Assembly (NCBI GenBank): GCA_022785155.1
Contig: JALFRH010000172.1
Location: 1-14,664, forward strand
Reading direction: 5' to 3'
DNA: 14,664 nucleotides
Origin: Spirochaetales bacterium
GTDB taxonomy: Bacteria > Spirochaetota > Spirochaetia > Sphaerochaetales > Sphaerochaetaceae
Shown here: positions 6,777-14,128 of the stretch, one piece after another
How positions within the stretch are numbered: the first letter of the stretch is position 1
Layout of the letters: every line of letters begins with the position of its first letter
Notes under the pieces: model-generated
Told to the model about the DNA's origin: nothing
The model's input: the letters and a program-made list of their open reading frames with translations, nothing else
Databases searched by the model: none
Program-made: the position numbers and the translations under genes

Positions 6777-8217
6777 GCCCTTTATCCTATCAAATAAGAA
6801 TGAGGACAAGAAGGAATTCGAAGCCATGATCAATGCGACCATGGCTTCCTTCTTTCGCACTATAGACCATGACAGCGCTTTTTCAGGCATCAATCCATAT
6901 GTGTTGAGGGACAGAATAAAGGAGCTGGGTTTTCTCCCTGATAAGGGAATTGGTTTTGATGAAACCTTGGAAAAGGTGGAGAAGACTATTCTTCCAAACC
7001 TTCTGAGAACCTGGTCCATTTCCTATATGCCCCATCTCCACTCTCCAGCTCTCTTGGAAGCCATATGCTCGGAGCTTCTTATAGCGGCATTCAATGACAG
7101 TATGGATAGCTGGGACCAGGGGCCTGCAGCCACTGAAGTGGAGGAGGCCATGATTCATGGTCTCTTGGACCTCTTTGGATACAAGGAAGGCTCCGACGGA
7201 TGTTTCACCAGTGGTGGAAGCCAATCCAATATATCTGCAATAATTGCAGCACGGGACTGGTATATTGAAAAGAACTTCGGCTTGGATGTAAAGAAAAAGG
7301 GCATAGGGGACGAGGGAAAGAAACTCCTGTTGTATACTTCTGAGATTTCCCATTTTTCCATGGATAAAGGCTGCCATATCCTAGGTTTGGGTTATGATAG
7401 TGTCAGAAAACTCCCTGTGGATGATAAGTGCAGGGTAGACATATCCGCCTTTGGGAAGATGGTTGAGGAAGATGTAAGAAATGGATTCCATCCCTTTGCA
7501 GCTGTAGCCACCATTGGCACTACAGACTTCGGTTCTGTGGATGATATATCCCAGATGCGTGATATCTGTGATAAATACGGCATGCACCTACATGCAGATG
7601 CAGCCTACGGTTCCGGCGCCATAATGAGCTCCAAGTACAGAAATAGAATAGGTGATCTCTCTCTTGCAGATTCCATTACCATAGATTTTCATAAGATGTT
7701 CCTTCTCCCAATCTCTTCTTCAGCCATATTGATGAAGGAAGGAAAGAAGCTTGAGTGTTTCGAGCTTCATGCAGACTACCTTAATAGGGAGGAAGATGAA
7801 GAAGACGGATATATAAATCTTGTGGGAAAAAGCATGCAGACTACAAGGCGCTTCGATGCCCTAAAGGTCTTCATGGCCTTCCAGACAAGAGGAAAAGACG
7901 GCTTTGATGAGATGATAACCAAGGTCATAGACAATGCAGACTATTTCTGGTCCATTATCAAGGGCGACCCGGACTTCATTGTTCCTGTGAAGCCTGAGTT
8001 GTCAAGTGTAGTGTTCGCCCTTAAGGACGGAGACGAAATAAATAAGAGAGTCAGAAGAAGACTCTTGGAAAATGGAACTGTAATCGGCCAGACTGTAATG
8101 AAGGGAAGGGTTATGCTTAAGTTCACTCTTCTTAATCCTAACCTTAATTACTCTGATTTTCCTTTGATCATCGAAAGGATCAAGAAGTATCGTGATATGG
8201 AGAGGGAAGGGAAATGA
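6766..8217 (+). CDS. ddc: L-2,4-diaminobutyrate decarboxylase (group II PLP decarboxylase)
   Basis: A 483-residue group II PLP-dependent decarboxylase. Cofactor-site elements are TSGGSQSN (148-155), the ring-stacking H196 in SEISHFS, D278 in HADAAYG, and the Schiff-base K310 in DFHKMF. The block ELHADYLN followed by an acidic stretch and KSMQTTRRFDALK is characteristic of diaminobutyrate decarboxylases (Acinetobacter Ddc type), which release CO2 to give 1,3-diaminopropane. Glutamate or aromatic-amino-acid decarboxylase is the alternative, but the upstream dat gene makes Ddc much likelier. I start at ATG 6766, inside the end of dat; an in-frame TTG at 6733 would add 11 residues with no homology support. 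There is no good ribosome site, so translation probably depends on ribosomes finishing dat. Its stop overlaps the next start as ATGA. Confidence 0.87.
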   Translation: MSNKPFILSNKNEDKKEFEAMINATMASFFRTIDHDSAFSGINPYVLRDRIKELGFLPDKGIGFDETLEKVEKTILPNLLRTWSISYMPHLHSPALLEAICSELLIAAFNDSMDSWDQGPAATEVEEAMIHGLLDLFGYKEGSDGCFTSGGSQSNISAIIAARDWYIEKNFGLDVKKKGIGDEGKKLLLYTSEISHFSMDKGCHILGLGYDSVRKLPVDDKCRVDISAFGKMVEEDVRNGFHPFAAVATIGTTDFGSVDDISQMRDICDKYGMHLHADAAYGSGAIMSSKYRNRIGDLSLADSITIDFHKMFLLPISSSAILMKEGKKLECFELHADYLNREEDEEDGYINLVGKSMQTTRRFDALKVFMAFQTRGKDGFDEMITKVIDNADYFWSIIKGDPDFIVPVKPELSSVVFALKDGDEINKRVRRRLLENGTVIGQTVMKGRVMLKFTLLNPNLNYSDFPLIIERIKKYRDMEREGK

Positions 8218-8948
8218 AGTATTTCTTGACATCTTCGCCGATAGACGACAACAGCGATGGGTTTTATGAAGTGAATGGATTCAGAGAGAAGTTCATTTCA
8301 TCCCTTGGAAAGAAGATAAATATGCTTTTCGTCGCTTCCGATCCAGACAACTATCCTATGTCTTCTTCTTTTGCCAAGGATATTGCTTCCCACTTGGAAA
8401 AGGAAGGCGTGGAAGTAGCGTCGATAAATGTCATCGACAACAGAAATAAAGTAAAGGCTGCTTCTCTTTTTAAGAAGGCCGACCTTGTTGTCCTGGCAGG
8501 AGGTCATGTTCCTACACAGAATAAGTTCTTTTCTTCTTTCCCTTTGAAGATGATCCTTTCCAAGTATAAAGGAACTCTGCTTGGAATAAGTGCTGGAACC
8601 ATGAACAGCGGCAGGTATGTATATTTGATGCCGGAGGAAGAAGGTGAGACCAAAAGTGAGGAGTGCAATAGATTGGAAAAAGGCTTGGGGCTTACAAATC
8701 TGATCATCATTCCCCACTACAGAGAACAGGAGGAAGATTATCTGGATGGTATAAATCTCTATAAAGATATTGTCTATCCCTTCTTCAAAGAAAGAGCTGT
8801 AATGTGTATTCCTGACGGCACTTATATTTACAATGATGGAAATGAAGAAGTCATTTGTGGCGAATGCTGGTCCATTATAGGTGGAAAGAGAGAAAAGATT
8901 TCTGAGGTTGAAGAAGAGGTGTTTGTTGAAAAGGAAGACCTACTCTGA
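8214..8948 (+). CDS. Peptidase S51 family protein (PepE/cyanophycinase-like)
   Basis: A 244-residue protein of the class I glutamine-amidotransferase-like fold. The nucleophile elbow is GISAGTMNSG with S126 as the serine (GxSAG is diagnostic of S51 peptidases, against Cys in amidotransferases); H168 in IIIPHYR is the likely catalytic histidine, and AGGH (95-98) forms the usual oxyanion-side glycine pair. Known S51 enzymes are PepE, which cuts dipeptides starting with Asp, and cyanophycinase, which cuts beta-Asp-Arg polymer. There is no signal peptide, so it acts in the cytoplasm. The last 15 residues are strongly acidic. It is coupled to the decarboxylase by an ATGA overlap, so it belongs to the diaminobutyrate operon; why is unclear. 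Substrate unknown. Confidence 0.82.
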   Translation: MKYFLTSSPIDDNSDGFYEVNGFREKFISSLGKKINMLFVASDPDNYPMSSSFAKDIASHLEKEGVEVASINVIDNRNKVKAASLFKKADLVVLAGGHVPTQNKFFSSFPLKMILSKYKGTLLGISAGTMNSGRYVYLMPEEEGETKSEECNRLEKGLGLTNLIIIPHYREQEEDYLDGINLYKDIVYPFFKERAVMCIPDGTYIYNDGNEEVICGECWSIIGGKREKISEVEEEVFVEKEDLL

Positions 8949-8991
8949 AAATCAACCGAAGAGTTTTGGCCCTGAAAACCTAATTGAAGTT

Positions 8992-9033
8992 AACCCCGAT
9001 AGTTGGAGAGAATCTGACTGGAGGGGTTTCTTT
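8992..9033 (+). terminator. Possible terminator after the diaminobutyrate operon
   Basis: AACCCC (8992-8997) pairs with GGGGTT (9023-9028), with an inner AGTT/GACT stem and AGA/TCT tip, and is followed by TCTTT. It lies 44 bases after the operon's last stop and in the right orientation. The stem is interrupted by a 3x3 internal loop and the T run is short, so it is moderate evidence. Confidence 0.42.
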
Positions 9034-9090
9034 GTGATGATATCTGATGCTCAAAAAATTGGGATTGGAATTGCTCCGTAGTAAAAGCTG

Positions 9091-9109
9091 TATTCCTAGT
9101 TATGGAATA
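9091..9109. repeat. Short perfect hairpin in the 8949-9219 gap
   Basis: TATTCC and GGAATA form a perfect 6-bp inverted repeat around a 7-base loop. There is no T run on either side. The rest of this 271-base gap holds no recognisable gene; the dyad may be chance or a protein site. Confidence 0.25.
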
Positions 9110-9219
9110 ATATACAAATACTTGTCATTGGTTACAGGGGATGAAATGAAATAAACAGGCAAGAAACAATAGCCGGAAAAGGAATGGAGGGAAACTATTA
9201 TTTCTGCCGTTGATAGGGG

Positions 9220-10086
9220 TTATGAGAAGAATTCATCTTCTCTCTTACAATACTCGTCCAGACTTAGGCCAAGCTTCGATGCGGCATCCTCTGTTTTCAA
9301 GTAGCCCTCTCTTCTGAGCTTGAAAACCATATTTGTTTCACCTTCAGCTATTCCCTCAGCTTTTCCTTTATCCTCACATTCTTTCATCAAATCTTCTATT
9401 GCCTTGCACATATTGGTCTCTCCTTCACCTATCTTTATGCTGCCAAGCTCGGAAATAAGCCTGGCTGTGATTCCATCCAAACATGAGAACCTCGTCTCAC
9501 CTTTAATATAATCTAAAAATAGCTTTTTGTCCGACTTGTATTTTATGACCTTCATAACCAGGTTCAAATCCGATTTAAGCCTGTCGATCTCAATATCATC
9601 CATTTCATATGGATCTATGACTACCATCCTGACGTCTACCATCAACGGACCCAAAAGCTCTAGGACCTCTTTGGAGAAGTAGTCCTTTATCTTTGCCAAT
9701 CCCTTCCATCTCCCTCCGCTCATGTTAAATACAACAATGAAGACAGGCATAAGGTCCTCATTCAAGCTGATCATTCTGTCATAAAGAAGAAGGGAAGAGA
9801 TCCCAACCCTTATGATCATGTGGGCGTCATATGCTGACTGGTTCTCCAGACCTACGAGACAGACTGCACTCTTTCCGTTATTTGAAAGGGTCACCCTGAA
9901 GAGTTTGTCCAACAACCTCTCAAGGGAAAAGTCATCTCCCATGAAAGATACAACAGGATCTTCGTCTGTTATATTTGACAGATCCCCTTCGACGCCCAGT
10001 TTCTTTAGGGCCAAACCTACTATTTCTCTGGCATTTTCCATTTCGGAAAAGAAAAGCTTCGAAGCTCTATCTTTGCCTTTCTCCAT
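9220..10086 (-). CDS. Rpn-family PD-(D/E)XK nuclease / putative transposase-like protein
   Basis: A 288-residue protein of the Rpn (recombination-promoting nuclease, PDDEXK_2 transposase-like) group. The nuclease core appears as D60 in RLLDKLF and E81/Q83 in VGLENQSAYD, followed by the conserved helix MIIRVGISSLLLYDRM. The C-terminal part is helical and charged, with the EG-rich signature KGKAEGIAEG and a closing segment (KLRREGYLKTEDAASKLGLSLDEY) that is common in these families in gut Clostridia and spirochaetes. Characterised Rpn proteins are DNA endonucleases that raise RecA-independent recombination; the same is inferred here. I start at ATG 10086, preceded by GGAGGTG only two bases away; ATG 10128 (14 residues more, AAGGG upstream) is the alternative. 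The segment EGETNM occurs twice, about 38 residues apart. No terminal inverted repeats were seen, so it is not part of an insertion sequence. Confidence 0.8.
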   Translation of the reverse strand: MEKGKDRASKLFFSEMENAREIVGLALKKLGVEGDLSNITDEDPVVSFMGDDFSLERLLDKLFRVTLSNNGKSAVCLVGLENQSAYDAHMIIRVGISSLLLYDRMISLNEDLMPVFIVVFNMSGGRWKGLAKIKDYFSKEVLELLGPLMVDVRMVVIDPYEMDDIEIDRLKSDLNLVMKVIKYKSDKKLFLDYIKGETRFSCLDGITARLISELGSIKIGEGETNMCKAIEDLMKECEDKGKAEGIAEGETNMVFKLRREGYLKTEDAASKLGLSLDEYCKREDEFFS

Positions 10087-10152
10087 AACACCTCCATTTT
10101 TGCGACAATCTGAAGTCGGGGATGACATTTTCCCTTATATGACCTTCTTGCC

Positions 10153-10184
10153 TATATAACGCAAAAAAGGCTAAAAACTGACAA
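10153..10184 (-). promoter_or_regulatory. Candidate promoter of the Rpn-type nuclease
   Basis: On the minus strand TTGTCA (10179-10184, five of six matches to TTGACA) is followed by TATATA (10153-10158) after 20 bases, or by TTATAT after 19. Both spacings are longer than ideal. The region 10160-10260 is otherwise AT-rich with no gene. Confidence 0.28.
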
Positions 10185-10295
10185 ATGGAAAATAGGTGTT
10201 ATTGATGTTTTTATAATATAAAATCAAGATGACATAAGGAATTAAATTAATATTCTTTTTTGGGGAAAACTCTTCGGTTTATCTTACTGCAGTTA

Positions 10296-10335
10296 TAAAA
10301 AACCTTCCGATTGGATGGGAGTCCAACCAGAAGGT
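10296..10335 (-). terminator. Rho-independent terminator of the DUF2207 gene
   Basis: On the minus strand ACCTTC (10335-10330) pairs with GAAGGT (10307-10302), with an inner 5-bp stem TTGGA/TCCAA separated by a 3x3 internal loop, and the structure runs straight into TTTTTTATAA. It lies about 107 bases after the DUF2207 stop and reads in that gene's direction. The remainder of 10087-10441 carries this terminator, a possible promoter for the nuclease and an open stretch discussed in the findings. Confidence 0.75.
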
Positions 10336-10441
10336 CATATATCATACGACACTCCTCTTTGACAGAGCATCTTACATCAGTAACGGCAATAGCCAAAAGC
10401 TCCAGATAGATTTCATTTCCGATTTTCCCCTGGACCCTTTT

Positions 10442-12307
10442 TCACCATCTGCCTCCGCCTCCACCAGAGAAGCCTCCACCAGAGAAACCGCTTCCAGAGA
10501 AGCCACCCCCTCCGGGTGTGGTGGATCCTGTGGAATTCAGCACAGTAGAGGAATAAGAGGAGGAGCAGGAATGGAACAGGAGATAATATGTCATAAGGTT
10601 GCCATTCCAATATGGGCCATAGTACCAAGAGGGTTGAGGCATATCCAGTTGGATATCTTGGCCCTTGGTCTTAAGTCCCAAGGCAAGAGCATAAGCCATG
10701 TGTGTACCCCACATGTTCTTGTCATCCTCACTTGGCTGTATTCTTCCTTCCAAAAGACCTATTAGATAGTTTCTGTACTCAATACACTCTTTGAGGTTTT
10801 TGTTTCCTCTGTTGCTTTTCTTATCCATAAGGGACGAAAAACCCATTCCCACCATAAACAAGACGAAAGAAGCCAATGCAGCTATCTTTGTAAAGGAAGA
10901 AAGCTTGGCTTCATAGGTTATAAGGACGACAAAAAGCGCTCCCAGTAGAATGACGACAAAAACAAAGGTGAATACAAATATTACAGTATTCTTTTTCCAG
11001 GTTTTTCCGCTATCGCTGTAAAGAGCCAAGAAGAGTACAAGCAAGAAAGAAGGGAGAAGGAAGCAAATGACCATCAATAAGGACAAGAGTCCCGGATACC
11101 TACAGGAAAGGAGTATTCCTGATGCTATGACTGCGACTACACCAAGTCCCAAGAATGCTATTTGCAGTATCGTGCTGGTCTTTTCCTTATTATCTCTATT
11201 CTCCTTTATGACGGCTTTTACGACTTTGGAGATAAAATCATTTTGAAAGCCGTGGTCCACCAATTCATTCATTGTCACTTCATCTTTGAAGAAGACGGAA
11301 TCGAAGAGAACTCTTTCACTCTCCTTTACTCCGTCATCAAGATCTTTGATCTTTTTGAAAGTATAGGAAGATTTGTCTTTTTTATTCTTGCCTTCTTTTT
11401 CAGTTATAGTAAGCCTACCTTCTTCAGCCCATTTGAAGATCATGGCCATGCCTTCTTTTTCTGCTGAAGAGGTCTGATCTACAATAAAACCTACATCCAT
11501 TGGGTTTAAGCCTGATGGAGGAGTTGTCCTGAGCCCGGATGTATCTAACCTCCGGTCTTTTCCATATTCAAGCCAGAAGACAAAGGATAAGAGGGCGAAG
11601 ATAAGCGCTATCATCAGTCCAGCAATGACGTAAGGCTTGGAATTGTCTACATCCACAGCCCAGCCCTTCCAATAGCCTTTATCCATTTCGACTCTCAGCG
11701 TTATTGCAGAGTTTGGAAGAAGTAGGTCCTTTTCACCTTCGATAAAGGTGTTGTTTCTTCCCAGGGCAAAGACTCCTGCTCTTGTTCCTCCACTTTTACC
11801 CTCGGTTACCCAAATGCGGTCTCTTTCCACAGGGGAAGGGAGGGAGACTGACCATGTAATGTTTTTGATGGTGACATTCCAGGCAGGAGAGATGATGTTG
11901 TAATAGAGTTCGTCATAGCCCTCAGTTCTGTTGTAATCAAGATGATAAGAGTATTGGATTATGTATCGTTCCCTTTCCTGGGCGTATTTATCAGGGTCAC
12001 CTAATACCAGACGCATTGTTCCGTCTTCCTTCTCTTTCTCGTAGAGGGAAGTGGCAGATATATTGGATATCTCAGCTATTATGGGATCGAAGGCGTTGCC
12101 GTTTGGATTATCGAACCTATACTGGATATCTCTGTAGATGCCGTGGCTTTCCTCAAGGAATCTTACATCTATGGTTTCAGTAATATCCAGTGTCCCGTCT
12201 TTTTCCGCTTTTATGGCAATGTCATAAGCTTCTATTTCGAAAGATTCCGCCCATATACCCATGACGAAAATGGAAAGGAGCGACAACAGTAGAATTCTTT
12301 TCAACAT
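10442..12307 (-). CDS. DUF2207-family membrane protein with glycine-rich C-terminus
   Basis: A 621-residue membrane protein. Residues 1-20 are a signal peptide (a hydrophobic core ending IWA before ESFEIEAYDI). Residues about 22-222 form the extracytoplasmic DUF2207 domain, with its usual start (IAIKAEKDGTLDITETIDVRF is recognisable in part at 31-50). A membrane helix at about 226-247 leads into a cytoplasmic region (about 250-375, highly charged), then helices near 379-401, 406-429, 441-464 and 470-490. The tail is rich in glycine and serine with repeats of GGFSG and ends GGGGGRW, typical of the family. Length is normal. Function is unknown for the family; a cell-envelope role is often assumed. 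GAGGG lies just before the ATG at 12307. It is transcribed alone, divergent from mnmA, and ends at the terminator near 10300. Confidence 0.9.
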   Translation of the reverse strand: MLKRILLLSLLSIFVMGIWAESFEIEAYDIAIKAEKDGTLDITETIDVRFLEESHGIYRDIQYRFDNPNGNAFDPIIAEISNISATSLYEKEKEDGTMRLVLGDPDKYAQERERYIIQYSYHLDYNRTEGYDELYYNIISPAWNVTIKNITWSVSLPSPVERDRIWVTEGKSGGTRAGVFALGRNNTFIEGEKDLLLPNSAITLRVEMDKGYWKGWAVDVDNSKPYVIAGLMIALIFALLSFVFWLEYGKDRRLDTSGLRTTPPSGLNPMDVGFIVDQTSSAEKEGMAMIFKWAEEGRLTITEKEGKNKKDKSSYTFKKIKDLDDGVKESERVLFDSVFFKDEVTMNELVDHGFQNDFISKVVKAVIKENRDNKEKTSTILQIAFLGLGVVAVIASGILLSCRYPGLLSLLMVICFLLPSFLLVLFLALYSDSGKTWKKNTVIFVFTFVFVVILLGALFVVLITYEAKLSSFTKIAALASFVLFMVGMGFSSLMDKKSNRGNKNLKECIEYRNYLIGLLEGRIQPSEDDKNMWGTHMAYALALGLKTKGQDIQLDMPQPSWYYGPYWNGNLMTYYLLFHSCSSSYSSTVLNSTGSTTPGGGGFSGSGFSGGGFSGGGGGRW

Positions 12308-12324
12308 AATAAACCCTCAATAGG

Positions 12325-12353
12325 ATTATAGATGAATGGGGCCGTGATGGAAA
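12325..12353 (-). promoter_or_regulatory. Candidate promoter of the DUF2207 gene
   Basis: On the minus strand TTTCCA (12348-12353, four of six) is followed after exactly 17 bases by a perfect TATAAT (12325-12330). The start codon is 17 bases beyond the -10 box, again predicting a very short leader with GAGGG near its 5' end. Confidence 0.6.
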
Positions 12354-12368
12354 GAATAGGTTTTTTTG

Positions 12369-12377
12369 TGTTATTCT
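12369..12377 (+). promoter_or_regulatory. Candidate extended -10 element for mnmA
   Basis: TGT-TATTCT is an extended -10 (TATTCT, four of six matches). Transcription would begin about seven bases later, at the ATG at 12384, which lacks a ribosome site. No -35 box is seen. The evidence is thin, but placement and the missing Shine-Dalgarno agree with a leaderless message. Confidence 0.3.
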
Positions 12378-12383
12378 CTTGGC

Positions 12384-13457
12384 ATGAAAAAAGTAATGGT
12401 CGGAATGTCTGGAGGAATAGATTCCTCCGTTGCAGCATATTTATTGAAGAAACAGGGGTTTGAAGTGGAAGGGGTAACCATGCTTATCTGGAGGAAAGAC
12501 AACAATCTTAAACCAGCCCCAAGCGCCAACTCCTGCTATAACCCAAGGGAAGAGGAAGAACTTGATGAGACTAAGGAAATCTGCAGGAAACTGGGAATCG
12601 TCCATCATACTGTAGACCTTAAGGATTTGTATGAGACTACAGTCTTGAAGAACTTCAAAAGCGAGTATCTCAATGGCCGTACACCGAATCCCTGTATTTG
12701 GTGCAATACCCTCATTAAGTTCGGAGCCATGGTCGAAAGCTCCCGTCGTCTTTTCGACTTCGATTACTTTGCAACAGGTCATTATGCAAGAGTGGAGAAG
12801 GGAGAGAATGGAAGAATGCAGCTATTAAGGGCTGTGGACCTGAAGAAAGACCAATCATATTTCCTTTCCCGCCTCACTCAGACACAGCTTGGATCTGTCA
12901 TCTTTCCTTTGGGCTCAATGACCAAGGATGATGTAAGGAAAATAGATGTGGAGCTGGGACTTCATAGGGAGGGTATGGATGAAAGCCAGGACTTCTATAG
13001 CGGCGACTATACGGATCTCTTGAACGTAGAAGATAAGAAAGGAAAGATAATCCTTTCGGATACAGGAAAAACAATTGGAAGCCACAATGGTTTCTGGCAT
13101 TACACAATTGGCCAAAGAAAGGGTTTGGGCGTGGCATACTCGGAACCTCTTTATGTGGTTGCCCTCGACAGCAAGAGAAACGAAGTCATTGTCGGAACGG
13201 AAAAGGCTACAAGGGAGACAAAGGTTGTGGCATTGAACGCCAACTGGGTAGGAGAGGAGGATTTCCAGAAGGATAAGGTCTATAAAGCCAAAATCCGTTC
13301 CACCAGCCCAGGCCTTGATGCCTATGCCGTCAAGACTGCAGACGGCTTTGAACTGGAGTTCATCAGTCCTGTAAAAGCAGCGACACCCGGCCAAAGCGCC
13401 GTAGTGTATGACGGAGAAAGGGTAATTGCCAGCGGCGTCATTGAAAGAGCCGAATGA
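12384..13457 (+). CDS. mnmA: tRNA-specific 2-thiouridylase MnmA (non-canonical cysteine set)
   Basis: A 357-residue ATP-PPi-loop enzyme that thiolates U34 of Lys, Glu and Gln tRNAs in the cytoplasm. The adenylation loop is GMSGGIDSS (7-15). The first catalytic region is NPCIWCNTLIKFG with C104 and C107; TGHYARV (131-137), DLKKDQSYFL (152-161) and the HYTIGQRKGLGV block (239-250) are standard. The second catalytic cysteine of E. coli MnmA (in GICFIG, or ESQEICFxP in other bacteria) is absent: the matching stretch reads DESQDFYSGDY (199-209), with a three-residue shortening. The start is the ATG at 12384, because MKKVMVGMSGG is the conserved beginning of the family; an upstream in-frame TTG at 12366 is not needed. 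No ribosome site precedes it. It diverges from the DUF2207 gene over 76 bases. Confidence 0.93.
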   Translation: MKKVMVGMSGGIDSSVAAYLLKKQGFEVEGVTMLIWRKDNNLKPAPSANSCYNPREEEELDETKEICRKLGIVHHTVDLKDLYETTVLKNFKSEYLNGRTPNPCIWCNTLIKFGAMVESSRRLFDFDYFATGHYARVEKGENGRMQLLRAVDLKKDQSYFLSRLTQTQLGSVIFPLGSMTKDDVRKIDVELGLHREGMDESQDFYSGDYTDLLNVEDKKGKIILSDTGKTIGSHNGFWHYTIGQRKGLGVAYSEPLYVVALDSKRNEVIVGTEKATRETKVVALNANWVGEEDFQKDKVYKAKIRSTSPGLDAYAVKTADGFELEFISPVKAATPGQSAVVYDGERVIASGVIERAE

Positions 13458-13459
13458 AT

Positions 13460-13486
13460 AAGTGGGGGACGAAAAATCCCCCGCTT
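13460..13486. terminator. Shared hairpin terminator between convergent mnmA and the outer-membrane gene
   Basis: A 10-bp stem (AAGTGGGGGA with TCCCCCGCTT, one G-T wobble) encloses a 7-base loop CGAAAAA and fills almost the whole 32-base gap between the two convergent stops. Neither side has a real T run, so it may end transcription weakly or only protect the RNA ends. Confidence 0.55.
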
Positions 13487-13489
13487 CCA

Positions 13490-14068
13490 TTAGAAACCTA
13501 AAGATAGGCCCAGCTTGGTTCCGAAGAGCCCTACTATTGCCAGTACCCCTTCATCAAGGAAGAGTCCGAAGTCGCCGGTTCCTGACTCAAGATTCCTTGA
13601 ATATGCCGCAACAGGAACGTTTACCTCAATGAAGAATCTTCCCATATCTGAGAAGTTGTATGCATATCTGGTCCTTACATTGAGGAAAGCGCCCAAAATA
13701 TTGTTGTCCAAAAAATTAAGATATAGGCCTTCGATGTTCAGTCCCAAATCCAAGTCGTGGTGAAGGGAAGGAATGACATCGAAGGAAGCGAAGGCTTCAA
13801 AGGCTGTAAAGAGAGTGAAGCTATCCTTCAGGTTTTGGAGAACATCGTCTGAATCTGAGGAAAGGGAAAAGATGAAGAGATTAGGGAAGCCGCTTTCCAC
13901 TCCCACTCCCAACTCCCATCGGGATATATCCCTTCCATACTCCAACTTACTGGAAAATACTCCTGTAGCAAAGGAAAGATGGTTTTCCTTGACATCCCCA
14001 CTTTCTGCAGCCAATGCACTGGAAATAAAAAACAATACACAAAATGCCAAAATGATTATCTTTTTCAT
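13490..14068 (-). CDS. Putative outer-membrane beta-barrel protein
   Basis: A 192-residue exported protein that I do not recognise by family. Residues 1-20 are a typical signal peptide (MKK, a hydrophobic core, then SSALA before AES). The mature part shows alternating strands with aromatic edges, for example KLEYGRDISRWELGVGVESG, TRYAYNFSDMGRFFIEVNVP and a last strand GTKLGLSLGF ending in Phe, the usual outer-membrane insertion signal. About eight strands would fit the length. This points to a diderm host, and such small barrels are common and mostly uncharacterised in spirochaetes. The ribosome site is poor (AAAGTG about nine bases ahead). It lies 60 bases after the DUF362 gene on the same strand, and no terminator is seen between them. 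Confidence 0.68.
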   Translation of the reverse strand: MKKIIILAFCVLFFISSALAAESGDVKENHLSFATGVFSSKLEYGRDISRWELGVGVESGFPNLFIFSLSSDSDDVLQNLKDSFTLFTAFEAFASFDVIPSLHHDLDLGLNIEGLYLNFLDNNILGAFLNVRTRYAYNFSDMGRFFIEVNVPVAAYSRNLESGTGDFGLFLDEGVLAIVGLFGTKLGLSLGF

Positions 14069-14128
14069 GCCTACACTTTAAGGTGCTTTCTTTAAGATAA
14101 TAAATGGACATTTCGTGTATTTTGTTTG

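Noticed and set aside
6408..7019. Minus-strand 203-residue frame opposite dat and ddc
   Set aside because: It lies antisense to two well-supported enzyme genes and has no recognisable domain.
8881..9081. Plus-strand 66-residue frame overlapping the end of the S51 peptidase gene
   Set aside because: Its first third is out of frame within the peptidase gene, and the possible terminator hairpin at 8992-9028 falls inside it. A gene remnant cannot be excluded but nothing supports it.
9220..10086. Insertion sequence around the transposase-like Rpn gene
   Set aside because: I found no terminal inverted repeats or target-site duplication near its ends, and Rpn-type genes normally stand alone.
10413..10444. 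Stop-codon readthrough or selenocysteine at the DUF2207 TGA
   Set aside because: The protein already ends with the family's usual glycine-rich tail and Trp, and no convincing SECIS-like hairpin follows the TGA.
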